Below are positions 16,566 through 24,814 of a stretch of DNA of 64,000 nucleotides, piece after piece (position 1 is the first letter of the stretch; each line of letters opens with the position of its first letter). Below the pieces are notes generated by a model. It made no database searches. It was not told the DNA's origin and saw nothing but the letters and a program-made list of their open reading frames with translations. Made by a program: the position numbers and the translations under genes. Source of the DNA: Methylomonas sp. LL1 (GTDB lineage: Bacteria; Pseudomonadota; Gammaproteobacteria; Methylococcales; Methylomonadaceae); NCBI RefSeq assembly GCF_015711015.1, contig NZ_CP064653.1:4030001-4094000 (forward strand). Reading direction: 5' to 3'.

Positions 16566-16849
16566 GGCTGATTTTCGCGGTACACGGTTAAGATTTCGAT
16601 GCTGTTGCCCTTCAGGCGATAAAGGAAACTGTATTGCTGATACACCACCCGGCGAATATTGTCGCCAAACTCCGGCATCGGCGTGCCCGACTCGGGAAAC
16701 TGCAGCAGCAGCGTATTCAGCCAATCCTCAAAGCGTTGCAGATAGTCCAGAACAAAACGCTGCGAAAGGTTTTGTTGGTAGAGATAATCGGCCACTTCCG
16801 CCAAACGCTGTCGGGCGCGCGGTGAAAAGACAATGTAGTATTCACTCAT
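16562..16849 (-). CDS. ParE/RelE-family toxin
   Basis: A 95-residue protein from ATG 16849: YYIVFSPRARQRLAEVADYL, LYQQNLSQRFVLDYLQRFED, VVYQQYSFLYRLKGNSIEIL and a final VYREN. This is the RelE/ParE fold (two helices, then strands with the RVL..Y..Y pattern). Whether it inhibits gyrase or cleaves mRNA cannot be told. It overlaps both its antitoxin gene upstream and the GmrSD-type gene downstream, so it is embedded in the restriction operon. Confidence 0.88.
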   Translation of the reverse strand: MSEYYIVFSPRARQRLAEVADYLYQQNLSQRFVLDYLQRFEDWLNTLLLQFPESGTPMPEFGDNIRRVVYQQYSFLYRLKGNSIEILTVYRENQP

Positions 16850-17054
16850 ATTGCGAGCGGATCGATTGCATGGTCTCGCGCAGCGACAGGCCTTCACCCG
16901 CGTCTAGCTGGGCAATCGATACGCCAATGTCCTGCTTGATTTTGCGTTGCTGCACAAACTCGGCGAAGGCGCGGGCAATGGACTGCTGGTTATTGCCGAA
17001 CAACTGTTGCAGGCTGGCTTCCAGTTCCGGGTTGTCGATTTCAATGTTTAACAT
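16842..17054 (-). CDS. Antitoxin partner of the ParE-like toxin
   Basis: A 70-residue protein from ATG 17054 (MLNIEIDNPELEASLQQLFG) with helical FAEFVQQRKIKQDIGVSIAQ and the end RETMQSIRSQYE, which resembles the toxin-embracing C-terminus of ParD/RHH antitoxins. The start of the toxin gene lies in its last codons. It is cotranscribed with the type I system, so loss of the restriction operon would release the toxin. Confidence 0.78.
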   Translation of the reverse strand: MLNIEIDNPELEASLQQLFGNNQQSIARAFAEFVQQRKIKQDIGVSIAQLDAGEGLSLRETMQSIRSQYE

Positions 17055-17074
17055 GGGTCGCTCCAATAAGGGTT

Positions 17075-18589
17075 TCAGGCTGTTTTAACACGACGGCGGG
17101 TGGGTTGAATATTGGCTTGGGCTTTTTCGGCGCGAATCCGTTCCAATAACACGCTGGCCGGTTCGTCGTTCGGGTCTTGCGGCACCAACTGGCCGGAGAA
17201 GGCTTTTTTCAGGATGGATTGGCGCAGGGCTTCGGCTTGTTGCAGAGCGGTGGTGATGGTTTGGTCGAGTTGGTCAATTCCAGATATTTTGGTGTCGACT
17301 AAATATTCAATTTCAATCTGCTCGAGTTTTCCGCAGAAAGGAATTGGTGTTTCTCTGCAAATTTCAAGGGTTAGATTGAATTGTCCTGCTGTTGCCTTCG
17401 ATTTTTTCATCATTGCCCGTACAGTATCTTCGAAAGATAAATATGCAGCGAGAAACTTAATGGAAACTAACTCAGTTCTAAAAATAGCTATTGCTTGGTT
17501 TATATTCCACTCTGGATAACTATCTGGAACGATAGAAACCTTTCCCAGTGGCGGGCCGACGATATTCATCAAAACGTCACTGGGATAAACCTTGGAACGC
17601 GCTAAAAAACCATTATGAGTTTGGCGATTTACAAAGGTTGGATCAATGCTAAAGTCTAGAAAACCTGTTTTAGTTAGGTTATACACTTTGATAAACGGAA
17701 TTTCTCCGTCTCCTTCAAAAAGCAATTCCTTGCTTGGTGTTGTGCCTTTAGTGATGAAATCAGAAATTTCTTCAGCTCGTACGTAAATCCAATCCTCCGG
17801 CAAACCCGGCAACTCGGCCAATTCCTCAGTCGTCAACGTCGGCAAGGTTTTGGGGGCTTTGGGTTTACTGCCTGGTCTGCCGTTGGCTTCCCAGTCTTTA
17901 AGTTGTTGCTGATAGCGTTGCTGGCGCTCGGTTTGGATGCGTTGCAGCAAGGCTTCGGTGCTTTCCAATTTACTCGCATTTTCCGCTCGCCATTGCTCGG
18001 TGAGTTTGCCGGAAAAGGCATGTTTCAGCAGTGCTTGCCGGTAGATTTTCAGTTGCTCGCGGGCGGTTTTAAAGCTTTCGATACCTTTGTCCAGCTCGGA
18101 AAACAAGGCTTCGATTTTGGCGACGATGCGGTGTTGTTCGTTGATTGGTGGAATTGGGAATTGATAATTCCAAATTAAATCAGGATCAACGTGTGGCGTT
18201 CCACTTCCTTTCGCACGAGTATTGATTTGTTGGTATTTCGACTGCAAAAAATAGAACGCATAGTCGTTCACCATTGATGGGAAATTGATGCGCACTAATG
18301 TACTGCCAAGTGCTCCATTTACACCTTTACCTACTAAACCAGACCTAGAACCATCCCACACCATTAAGAAGTCCGATTCAAAACATAATCTGCAACCAAC
18401 ACCATCGGTCCACGATTTTATAACACCCTCTTCAAAAGCCTGAATATCAACATAAGGCAAAAGGTGAGTTGAGTTTTCGATGTTCGACTCGCTTTTTGGC
18501 TTTTTTCCTTTCTCGCTAACAACGAAGTCTCCGAGTTTAACTACCACCCAAGATTTCGGTAATTCCCTTGATTGATTTTCTAAGTTCAT
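17075..18589 (-). CDS. hsdS: Type I restriction specificity subunit HsdS
   Basis: A 504-residue protein with two target-recognition domains. TRD1 is at about 1-160, followed by the conserved helical spacer PPINEQHRIVAKIEALFSEL, then TRD2 at about 265-420 and a second spacer ending LRQSILKKAFSGQLVPQDPN. Each TRD reads half of a bipartite site. Both spacers contain the usual LKKAFSG/LLKHAFSG repeat where recombination can swap TRDs; the window holds no second hsdS for this. It follows hsdR by 16 bases. Confidence 0.95.
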   Translation of the reverse strand: MNLENQSRELPKSWVVVKLGDFVVSEKGKKPKSESNIENSTHLLPYVDIQAFEEGVIKSWTDGVGCRLCFESDFLMVWDGSRSGLVGKGVNGALGSTLVRINFPSMVNDYAFYFLQSKYQQINTRAKGSGTPHVDPDLIWNYQFPIPPINEQHRIVAKIEALFSELDKGIESFKTAREQLKIYRQALLKHAFSGKLTEQWRAENASKLESTEALLQRIQTERQQRYQQQLKDWEANGRPGSKPKAPKTLPTLTTEELAELPGLPEDWIYVRAEEISDFITKGTTPSKELLFEGDGEIPFIKVYNLTKTGFLDFSIDPTFVNRQTHNGFLARSKVYPSDVLMNIVGPPLGKVSIVPDSYPEWNINQAIAIFRTELVSIKFLAAYLSFEDTVRAMMKKSKATAGQFNLTLEICRETPIPFCGKLEQIEIEYLVDTKISGIDQLDQTITTALQQAEALRQSILKKAFSGQLVPQDPNDEPASVLLERIRAEKAQANIQPTRRRVKTA

Positions 18590-18605
18590 CTGATCCAGTA
18601 ATTAT

Positions 18606-21371
18606 TTAAGCAGCTAACGCTTCATTCAGTTCATCCAGCACAGTATCCATCTCCGCCCCAAACAACTGATACATCTTGCCCAAGCCGCCTTGGCCGTCGA
18701 ACGGGGCCAGTTCCAGGTCGTCGCGTTCGATGTGGTAGGACACGGCAATGTGGTCGCGGATCATTTGCAGCCAGGCCATCTGTTCTTCCGTGAATTTGTC
18801 CGGGTTGCCGGCATGGTGGCGCATGATCCAGGTTTGGAAGTTGCGGCGCACAGTACTGTCGTAGTCGGCCAATTGGCTATCGATGCCGCAGACGCGGCGG
18901 ATCAAGCCGATCAGGGCGGTCAGTTCGCTGACCGGTTGTTTGCCCTGGTAGTTGTCGAGTTGGCTATAGGCTTGCCAGACGTGCAGCGGGGCCAGTTTGG
19001 GTTTGTCGGTTTTCAAGGTCTCCAACACCTGTTGCAGCATGGCGTAGGTGATGTCGCGACGGCGTTGCGGCTGGTCATAAAAAATGCTCAACGCTTCGAT
19101 TTGGTCTTTGTAGCTGGCCAGGGCATCGGCAAATTCCTGCGCCAGGTTTTGTGCGCTGGCCTGAGCATCGGCAGACCAACCAGCAAACTTGAGTTCGTCC
19201 AGATTGACGTGATCAATGGTTTGCTCTTTGTCTCGGCGGATGCTGTCGATCAGTTCTATCAATGGGCCATTCAAGACTTTGGCGGCGTCTTTAACCAGTT
19301 GTGCCTGGGCTTGCTGGTACTGCTGTTCGCTGGGTTCGGCATCGGCAGGTAGTCCGGCCAGTTGGCAGGCGGTTTGGCTGACGGTATCGGCGTCGATGGC
19401 GTTGAACAGCTTGTTGATGAGCTGACTGAGGGAAACGCCATCAGTCAGTTTTTGGATTTTGTCCTGGTCTTTCGGATTGAGCTGCTGGTTAAGGCGTGCC
19501 AGGCGCGCAGCCAGCGAACTGATGGTGTCGGTGTCGTTGGCGCCCATCATCACGCCCATGGCTAAATCTTTCAGCGACACGGTGGGTTTGGTAATCAAGG
19601 GCTGGCTGGCGGTTTTTAACGAACTGGTGACGCCAACGGCATCGACAATCACGTAATGAGTTTTGGCGCTGACGGCGGACGGGGTGACTTTTTTCAAGCC
19701 GTCCAAATCCAGGGTGCGGGTGCCACGGCCTTTCATTTGCTCGAAGTAGTTGCGGCTGCGCACATCGCGCATGAACAGCAGGCATTCCAACGGTTTAACG
19801 TCGGTGCCGGTGGCGATCATGTCCACGGTGACGGCGATGCGCGGGTAATAGGCATTGCGGAAGTCAGACAGCGTGGATTTGGGGTCTTCGTCGGCTTTAT
19901 AGGTGACTTTTTTGCAGAAGGCGTTACCTTCGCCAAACTCTTCACGCACGGTTTGAATGATGTCGTCGGCGTGGCTGTCGGTTTTGGCGAAGATCAAGGT
20001 TTTCGGGACTTCCTGGCGACCGGGAAATATGCTGGGCCAGTTTTGCTGATAGGCGCGAATGACGGTAAGAATTTGGTCGGGGTTGACCACGCTGTTATCC
20101 AGCTCTTTGCCGGTGTAGATTTCGTCCTGATCTTGCTGCTCCCAGCGCTTTTTGCGAGTGAGTTTTTCGCGTTTTTGAATTTGCAGTTTGGCGGGGATGT
20201 TGCTGCCCGCTTGAGTGATTTGAGTTTCGATCAAGTAAGTTTCGTTACCGACATTAACGCCATCGGCCACGGCTTTTTCGTGGGTGTATTCGCTGACCAC
20301 GTTTTTCTTGAAAAAGCCGTAAGTGCGGTTATCCGGGGTGGCGGTGAGGCCAATCAGAAAAGCGTCGAAGTAATCCAGCACTTGTTGCCACAGGTTGTAA
20401 ATCGAGCGGTGGCATTCGTCGATGAAGATAAAGTCGAAAAACTCCAGCGGCACTTTGGCGTTGTACACCACCGGCATGGGTTGTTTGGGCTTGGTCAGTT
20501 GCTCGGCAGGGTTGAGATCTTCCAGGCTGCTGTCCAGTTCTTCGTCCTTGAGGATGGAATACAGGCGCTGAATGGTGCTGATGCAGACGTGGCTGTTGCT
20601 GGGTACATGCGAGGATTGCAGACGCTGCACGCTGTAGATTTCGGTGAATTTACGGTTATCGTCGCTGGGCGAGTAGCTCATCATTTCCTGCTCGGCCTGT
20701 TCGCCCAGGTTGCGAGTATCGACCAGAAACAGGATGCGTTTGGCATCAGTAAACTTTAACAAGCGATACATGGCGGTAATCGCGGTATAGGTTTTACCAG
20801 AACCAGTGGCCATTTGGATCAAGGCGCGGGGGCGGTTGTGCTTGAACGAGTCTTCCAGGTTGTTAATGGCAATTTCCTGGCAATCGCGCAAGCCGGTTGG
20901 GTCTAGCTTGGGAAAGCTTTGCAAGCGATTGCGTAACGAGCTGCCTTGTTCCAGCCATTCCTGCAAAGTTTCCGGACGATGAAAGCTGAATACTTCGCGG
21001 GAGCGGGGCTTAGGATCGCGCGCATCGGTAAAGCGAGTAATCGCGCCGGTGCTTTCATACATAAATGGCAACGGTTCGTTGTTGTTGACCCATTTCAGTT
21101 TGGCGGCGGCGTATTCGGCGGTTTGTTCTTCGACGGTGGTGATTTTGTGGCCGAGTTGCTCAGCTTTGGCTTCGATCACGCCGACTGGTTTGCCACCAAC
21201 AAACAGAATGTAATCGGCGGGACCGGTGTCGGTTAGGTATTCCCTGACGGCTTGGCCTGTGCCGCTATGCAGATTGATCTGATTTTTGTTCTGAATGACC
21301 CAACCTGATTGCAGTAACAGCTTGTCGATGTTGTCGCGGGCGAGTTGTTCTGGGTTTTGGTTGAGGGTCAT
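18606..21371 (-). CDS. hsdR: Type I restriction endonuclease subunit HsdR
   Basis: A 921-residue motor/nuclease. The N-terminal PD-(D/E)xK nuclease is seen as GPADYILFVGG and GVIEAKAE near residues 50-75. The SF2 translocase has Walker A MATGSGKTYTAI near residue 190, DECHRS as motif II, and motif VI-like QMKGRGTRTLD. The C-terminal part fits the EcoEI_R-type helical domain that binds HsdM/HsdS. Length is normal. It is the first gene of the operon R-S-antitoxin-toxin-GmrSD-M; its promoter should be in 21372-21450. Confidence 0.95.
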   Translation of the reverse strand: MTLNQNPEQLARDNIDKLLLQSGWVIQNKNQINLHSGTGQAVREYLTDTGPADYILFVGGKPVGVIEAKAEQLGHKITTVEEQTAEYAAAKLKWVNNNEPLPFMYESTGAITRFTDARDPKPRSREVFSFHRPETLQEWLEQGSSLRNRLQSFPKLDPTGLRDCQEIAINNLEDSFKHNRPRALIQMATGSGKTYTAITAMYRLLKFTDAKRILFLVDTRNLGEQAEQEMMSYSPSDDNRKFTEIYSVQRLQSSHVPSNSHVCISTIQRLYSILKDEELDSSLEDLNPAEQLTKPKQPMPVVYNAKVPLEFFDFIFIDECHRSIYNLWQQVLDYFDAFLIGLTATPDNRTYGFFKKNVVSEYTHEKAVADGVNVGNETYLIETQITQAGSNIPAKLQIQKREKLTRKKRWEQQDQDEIYTGKELDNSVVNPDQILTVIRAYQQNWPSIFPGRQEVPKTLIFAKTDSHADDIIQTVREEFGEGNAFCKKVTYKADEDPKSTLSDFRNAYYPRIAVTVDMIATGTDVKPLECLLFMRDVRSRNYFEQMKGRGTRTLDLDGLKKVTPSAVSAKTHYVIVDAVGVTSSLKTASQPLITKPTVSLKDLAMGVMMGANDTDTISSLAARLARLNQQLNPKDQDKIQKLTDGVSLSQLINKLFNAIDADTVSQTACQLAGLPADAEPSEQQYQQAQAQLVKDAAKVLNGPLIELIDSIRRDKEQTIDHVNLDELKFAGWSADAQASAQNLAQEFADALASYKDQIEALSIFYDQPQRRRDITYAMLQQVLETLKTDKPKLAPLHVWQAYSQLDNYQGKQPVSELTALIGLIRRVCGIDSQLADYDSTVRRNFQTWIMRHHAGNPDKFTEEQMAWLQMIRDHIAVSYHIERDDLELAPFDGQGGLGKMYQLFGAEMDTVLDELNEALAA

Positions 21372-21768
21372 GGCAGTCCGTTGGGTTAGGTACGCACCGT
21401 GCAGTAGCTCAGCAACGTATCAAGGCCGTTTGTTTTTCTACAAGTATAATTCAGTAGGACCAAAACTCAGCAATATTGGATTGCCAGTCAGTAATTCAAT
21501 TTCAATTGACCCGGTATTACGGTTGACCAATGAAACCGTTTTGGTCCGGGGATTGCAACACATAATGAACTATTGTGCCTTTAGAGGATAAATTTCCACC
21601 GCTAATAATCGCAAAAGCCGACATTGCACTATTAGCATCTAATGGCTTTATTACATACATCCCGTTATTAAAAAATCTCAATCACATATATTCTCCCTGA
21701 GAACTGCTTTCGGGTATCTCTTCTGAAACCCACAACTGACCGACAGTACTCAACTTCCACAAACCCAA
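21372..21768. other. Divergent intergenic region upstream of hsdR
   Basis: About 500 bases separate hsdR from the next plus-strand gene at 21886. I see no convincing gene. The stretch near 21440-21600 is AT-rich and should contain the hsdR promoter on the minus strand. It ends at a strong hairpin (listed separately), so a short untranslated plus-strand transcript is possible. Confidence 0.5.
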
Positions 21769-21802
21769 CAGCCACCTGATCGTTCCGGCGATCAGGTGGC
21801 TG
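21769..21802 (+). terminator. 14-bp perfect hairpin with T-rich tail
   Basis: CAGCCACCTGATCG pairs perfectly with CGATCAGGTGGCTG around TTCCGG, followed by CTGTTTTC. This is an intrinsic terminator in form. No plus-strand gene ends upstream, so it either closes a small RNA from 21450-21770 or insulates the genes downstream. Confidence 0.65.
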
Positions 21803-21885
21803 CTGTTTTCCGTCTTAGCTTAGCCGCTATCGATCATCTGTCCGGTGAGGAGGGCGGCTGCGCGTATTTCAAGGAGTCCTTTCTT

Positions 21886-22245
21886 ATGAATATTCAATGT
21901 CCCATTTGTCGTTCGCATCAGGTTGTCAGCTTGGATCGAGGCAAAAAAATCGGTGGCCTGATTGGCACGGTTGGCGGTGCCGCCAGTGGCGTGGCTGGCA
22001 CCATGACAGGCGCTGCGGCCGGTGCTGAATTTGGCGCCACCGTCGGCCTGATCGCCGGTCCTGCCGGCGTGGCGGTAGGTAGTCTTGCCGGCGCCATTTT
22101 CGGCGCGCTGATTGGCGCGGCCACCGGCGGCGTGACCGGCGCCAAACTAGGCGAAGTGATCGACCAGCGTGTGTTGGATAACTACGTCTGCCAGGACTGC
22201 GGCTTATCGTTTAGCGATCCTGCCAGCCTAGATCAGGCCATTTAG
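21886..22245 (+). CDS. Zinc-ribbon protein with glycine-zipper membrane segment
   Basis: A 119-residue protein. An N-terminal CPICRSHQ and a C-terminal CQDCG form a split four-cysteine zinc ribbon (residues about 5-8 and 103-106). Between them lies a long Gly/Ala-rich glycine-zipper region (GGLIGTVGGAASGVAG through GAIFGALIGAATGG), able to pack as a membrane hairpin. ATG 21886 follows AAGGAGTCC closely; the longer frame includes the terminator hairpin. It leads the cassette row of element B. Function unknown; the split ribbon would hold both ends together on one side of the membrane. Confidence 0.75.
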   Translation: MNIQCPICRSHQVVSLDRGKKIGGLIGTVGGAASGVAGTMTGAAAGAEFGATVGLIAGPAGVAVGSLAGAIFGALIGAATGGVTGAKLGEVIDQRVLDNYVCQDCGLSFSDPASLDQAI

Positions 22246-22340
22246 CTTTTCTGAGTTCTTCAATTTAAGCAACAGATGCAAATCGATCACCCATCCCGGT
22301 GGTCGATTCCTTCTTATTTATAGATCTTTAGGAGTCATTT

Positions 22341-23312
22341 ATGGCACATTTACTCGAACAAATGGCCTATGTTGGCCAAACGCCCTGGCATGGCCTGGGC
22401 AATCCACTCGTCCCCAAGCAACCCCTGGAAGTTTGGGCCAAGCAAGCCGGCATGGACTGGCAGATTGAAGCCTCCGAAGTACGCTTCATGGCCGATCAAG
22501 TCGGGCATCTGGGGACGATTCACACCTTTGCGGATCAAAAGGTGTTGTACCGTTCCGATACCAAGCAGGCTTTGTCGGTGGTTTCCCAACGCTATCAAAT
22601 CGTGCAGCCGCGCGAGGTGTTGGAATTCTATCGCGATCTGACCGAAATCGCCGGCTATGAACTGGAAACCGCCGGCGTATTGAAAGGTGGTAAGAAATTC
22701 TGGGCCCTAGCAAAAACCGGACAATCGACCGCGCTGAAGGGTAACGACGTGGTCCATGGTTATCTGCTATTGGCAACCTCCTGCGACGGCACCTTAGCGA
22801 CCACGGCGACACCGACCACGATCCGGGTGGTTTGCAATAATACGTTGACCATTGCGGTGAATGGCGCCACCCAAGCCATCAAAGTGCCGCATAGTACCAA
22901 GTTTGAAGCGCAGACGGTTAAGCAGCAACTTGGCGTGGCAGTATCGCAGTGGGATGCCTTCATGTACCGCATGCGTATGTTGTCGGAACGCAAGGTTAAA
23001 TCGCATGAAGCGATGAACTACTTTCTGCGGGTACTGTGCGATACCCCAACGGCGAATGCCGGTGAACCCGCTACGCTGGTCAATGAACGCGCCTTGAAAA
23101 AGGTGCAGAGCCTTTACGACGGTCAAGGCCACGGCGCGGAACTGGATTCGGCCAAAGGCACGGCTTGGGGACTGCTCAATGCCGTCACCGAGTATGTTGA
23201 CCATGAGAAGCGGGCTAGAAGTATCGAGAGTCGAATGGATTCGGCTTGGTTCGGACAAGGTGCCACTATCAAACAAAGGGCCTTGGATACCGCGCTGCAA
23301 CTCGCCGCTTAA
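22341..23312 (+). CDS. DUF932 phage/plasmid-like protein
   Basis: A 323-residue DUF932 protein (TPWHGLGNPLVPKQPLEVWA, LYRSDTKQALSVVSQRYQIV, LGKGKKFWALAKTG-like region, TTIRVVCNNTLTIA). The family is common on plasmids, phages and integrative elements next to recombination genes; its activity is not established. ATG 22341 has AGGAG eight bases upstream. It is followed by a strong terminator at 23403, so it forms its own unit. Confidence 0.9.
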   Translation: MAHLLEQMAYVGQTPWHGLGNPLVPKQPLEVWAKQAGMDWQIEASEVRFMADQVGHLGTIHTFADQKVLYRSDTKQALSVVSQRYQIVQPREVLEFYRDLTEIAGYELETAGVLKGGKKFWALAKTGQSTALKGNDVVHGYLLLATSCDGTLATTATPTTIRVVCNNTLTIAVNGATQAIKVPHSTKFEAQTVKQQLGVAVSQWDAFMYRMRMLSERKVKSHEAMNYFLRVLCDTPTANAGEPATLVNERALKKVQSLYDGQGHGAELDSAKGTAWGLLNAVTEYVDHEKRARSIESRMDSAWFGQGATIKQRALDTALQLAA

Positions 23313-23402
23313 TCCCGCTAAACCCGTTAACGTGCAACAGCCAATACCTCGCACAACAGACAGCAGTAGAGCAACCGCACTATCAAACGCTACTACACAC
23401 AA

Positions 23403-23437
23403 CGCCTGGTCAGCTTTAAGGCTGACCGGGCGTTTTT
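23403..23437 (+). terminator. Intrinsic terminator after the DUF932 gene
   Basis: CGCCTGGTCAGC pairs with GCTGACCGGGCG (one G-T mismatch) and is followed by TTTTT. This is a classic rho-independent terminator 90 bases after the stop codon. Confidence 0.85.
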
Positions 23438-23510
23438 GTGTCTGGTGGTTAGTGGCTGTTGCTGCCTTCTGTCTTTCATCCACTTTTGCTTTACGACTCA
23501 GGAGCTCATT

Positions 23511-24653
23511 ATGCCTAACCGTGCCTTACAACCCGGCAATCCCCGTAAACCCCGTAAACCCCGTAAACCCCGTAAACCCCGTAAACCCCGTAAACCCCGT
23601 AAACCCCGTAAACCCCGTAAACCCCGTAAACCCCGTAAACCCCGTAAACCCCGTAAACCCCGTAAACCCCGTAAACCCCGTAAACCCCGCCCCGCCTTAA
23701 GGCTGGTCAAAACCAAAGACCTGCCGCGCGAAGACTGGCTGGAAGTCAGAAAGCGCGGCATTGGCAGTTCCGATGCCGCTGCGGCAGTCGGTTTGAATCC
23801 CTACAAATCCCAGCTGGAACTTTGGCTGGAAAAAACCGGCCGCGACGACAATCTGCCCAAGATCGATCCTCACGATGAAACCAGCCCCACCTACTGGGGC
23901 AATCTGTTAGAGCCGATTGTCGCCGCCCATTACACGCGGCGCACCGGTAACAAGGTCCGACGCATCAATGCGGTACTGCAACACCCGCATCCGAGTTTGT
24001 TATGGATGCTGGCCAATATCGACCGCGAAGTCATCGGCAGTGACGAGGTGCAAATTCTGGAATGCAAAACCGCCGGCATCAACGGTGCCCGCTTATGGCG
24101 GGACGGTGTGCCGGAATATGTGCAACTGCAGGTGCAACACCAACTGGCCGTCACCGGTAAGGCCACGGCGGATGTGGCGGTGTTGCTCGGTGGTCAGGAG
24201 CTGGAGATTCATCGCATTCAACGTGACGAGGCCTTGATCGCGCGTTTGATCCCACTGGAACAACGCTTCTGGCATTACGTCGAGACCGATACGCCGCCAC
24301 CGGCGGATGGCTCGGAATCGGCGGATTTGGCCTTGCGTTGTCTGTATCCCCAGGATAGCGGCGAAACCCTGGATTTCACTCAAGACCTACAGCTCTCGGT
24401 CACCTTCGCCGATCTGGTCAACGTCAGGCAAAGTCTGGCGGAGTTGGAAAAGCAGGAAGCAGTGTTCAAGCAAACCTTGCAGCAAGCCATTGGCGAAGCC
24501 AGCAAAGCCGTTTTCGAAACCGGCACCGTCACCTGGAAGAAAGCCAAGGACAGTGTGGTATTGGATGCCCAGAAGCTACTGAAGGATCAGCCCGATCTGT
24601 TACAGCAGTACGCCACCACCAAAACCGGCAGTCGGCGCTTTTTGATTCAGTAA
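23511..24653 (+). CDS. YqaJ-type viral recombinase/exonuclease with PRK-repeat N-terminus
   Basis: A 380-residue protein. The catalytic YqaJ/lambda-exonuclease-like domain begins near residue 75: [35 protein letters not shown], and the metal-binding E-x-K in [10 protein letters not shown] near residue 185. Such 5'-3' exonucleases make single strands for phage recombinases. The odd part is residues 11-58, sixteen perfect PRK triplets encoded by a 9-bp tandem repeat, giving a +32 polybasic, polyproline arm. ATG 23511 has GGAG upstream and reads through the repeat in frame. No partner annealing protein is evident nearby. Confidence 0.9.
   Translation: MPNRALQPGNPRKPRKPRKPRKPRKPRKPRKPRKPRKPRKPRKPRKPRKPRKPRKPRKPRPALRLVKTKDLPREDWLEVRKRGIGSSDAAAAVGLNPYKSQLELWLEKTGRDDNLPKIDPHDETSPTYWGNLLEPIVAAHYTRRTGNKVRRINAVLQHPHPSLLWMLANIDREVIGSDEVQILECKTAGINGARLWRDGVPEYVQLQVQHQLAVTGKATADVAVLLGGQELEIHRIQRDEALIARLIPLEQRFWHYVETDTPPPADGSESADLALRCLYPQDSGETLDFTQDLQLSVTFADLVNVRQSLAELEKQEAVFKQTLQQAIGEASKAVFETGTVTWKKAKDSVVLDAQKLLKDQPDLLQQYATTKTGSRRFLIQ
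23541..23684 (+). repeat. 16 x 9-bp tandem repeat (CCCCGTAAA)
   Basis: Sixteen uninterrupted perfect units run from 23541 to 23684, in frame with the YqaJ gene (Pro-Arg-Lys each). A multiple-of-three unit allows copy number to change without frameshift. Because all units are identical, expansion must be recent or still ongoing. An assembly slip could alter the count. Confidence 0.93.
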
Positions 24654-24730
24654 ACCCATTCACCGTGCAGGCGGCGGATTAGCTCATAAACCAACAAACC
24701 AACGCAAAAACCAAAACCACCAGCACGACA

Positions 24731-24759
24731 GCCTTGAGCGGGTATACCCCGCTCAAGGC
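24731..24759 (+). terminator. Intrinsic terminator after the YqaJ gene
   Basis: GCCTTGAGCGGG pairs with CCCGCTCAAGGC around TATAC, with ATTTTT about ten bases further on. It separates the YqaJ cassette from the next gene. Confidence 0.7.
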
Positions 24760-24814
24760 CTTATGCATGCATTTTTAGTGTCAATCACTCACTACTCACC
24801 CACAGGAGTTCACC

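Noticed and set aside
16566..16724. Extended N-terminus of the GmrSD-type protein
   Set aside because: The extension lies within the toxin gene in another frame; ATG 16565 overlaps the toxin stop and starts just before the conserved DUF262 region.
19656..20759. 367-residue plus-strand frame opposite hsdR
   Set aside because: It is the antisense shadow of the GC-biased hsdR gene; the composition (many Val/Gly/Phe/Ala in blocks) is typical of mirrored codons and hsdR is certain.
23541..23684. Telomere-like or CRISPR-like array
   Set aside because: The units are directly joined with no spacers and lie in frame within a coding sequence, so it is neither a CRISPR array nor a telomere.
23179..23700. 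Open frame with NPVNPVNPV repeats, and the minus-strand frame with RGLRGL repeats
   Set aside because: They are the other frames of the 9-base repeat in the YqaJ gene; any unit of nine bases without a stop stays open in several frames. Neither has a ribosome site or other family similarity.
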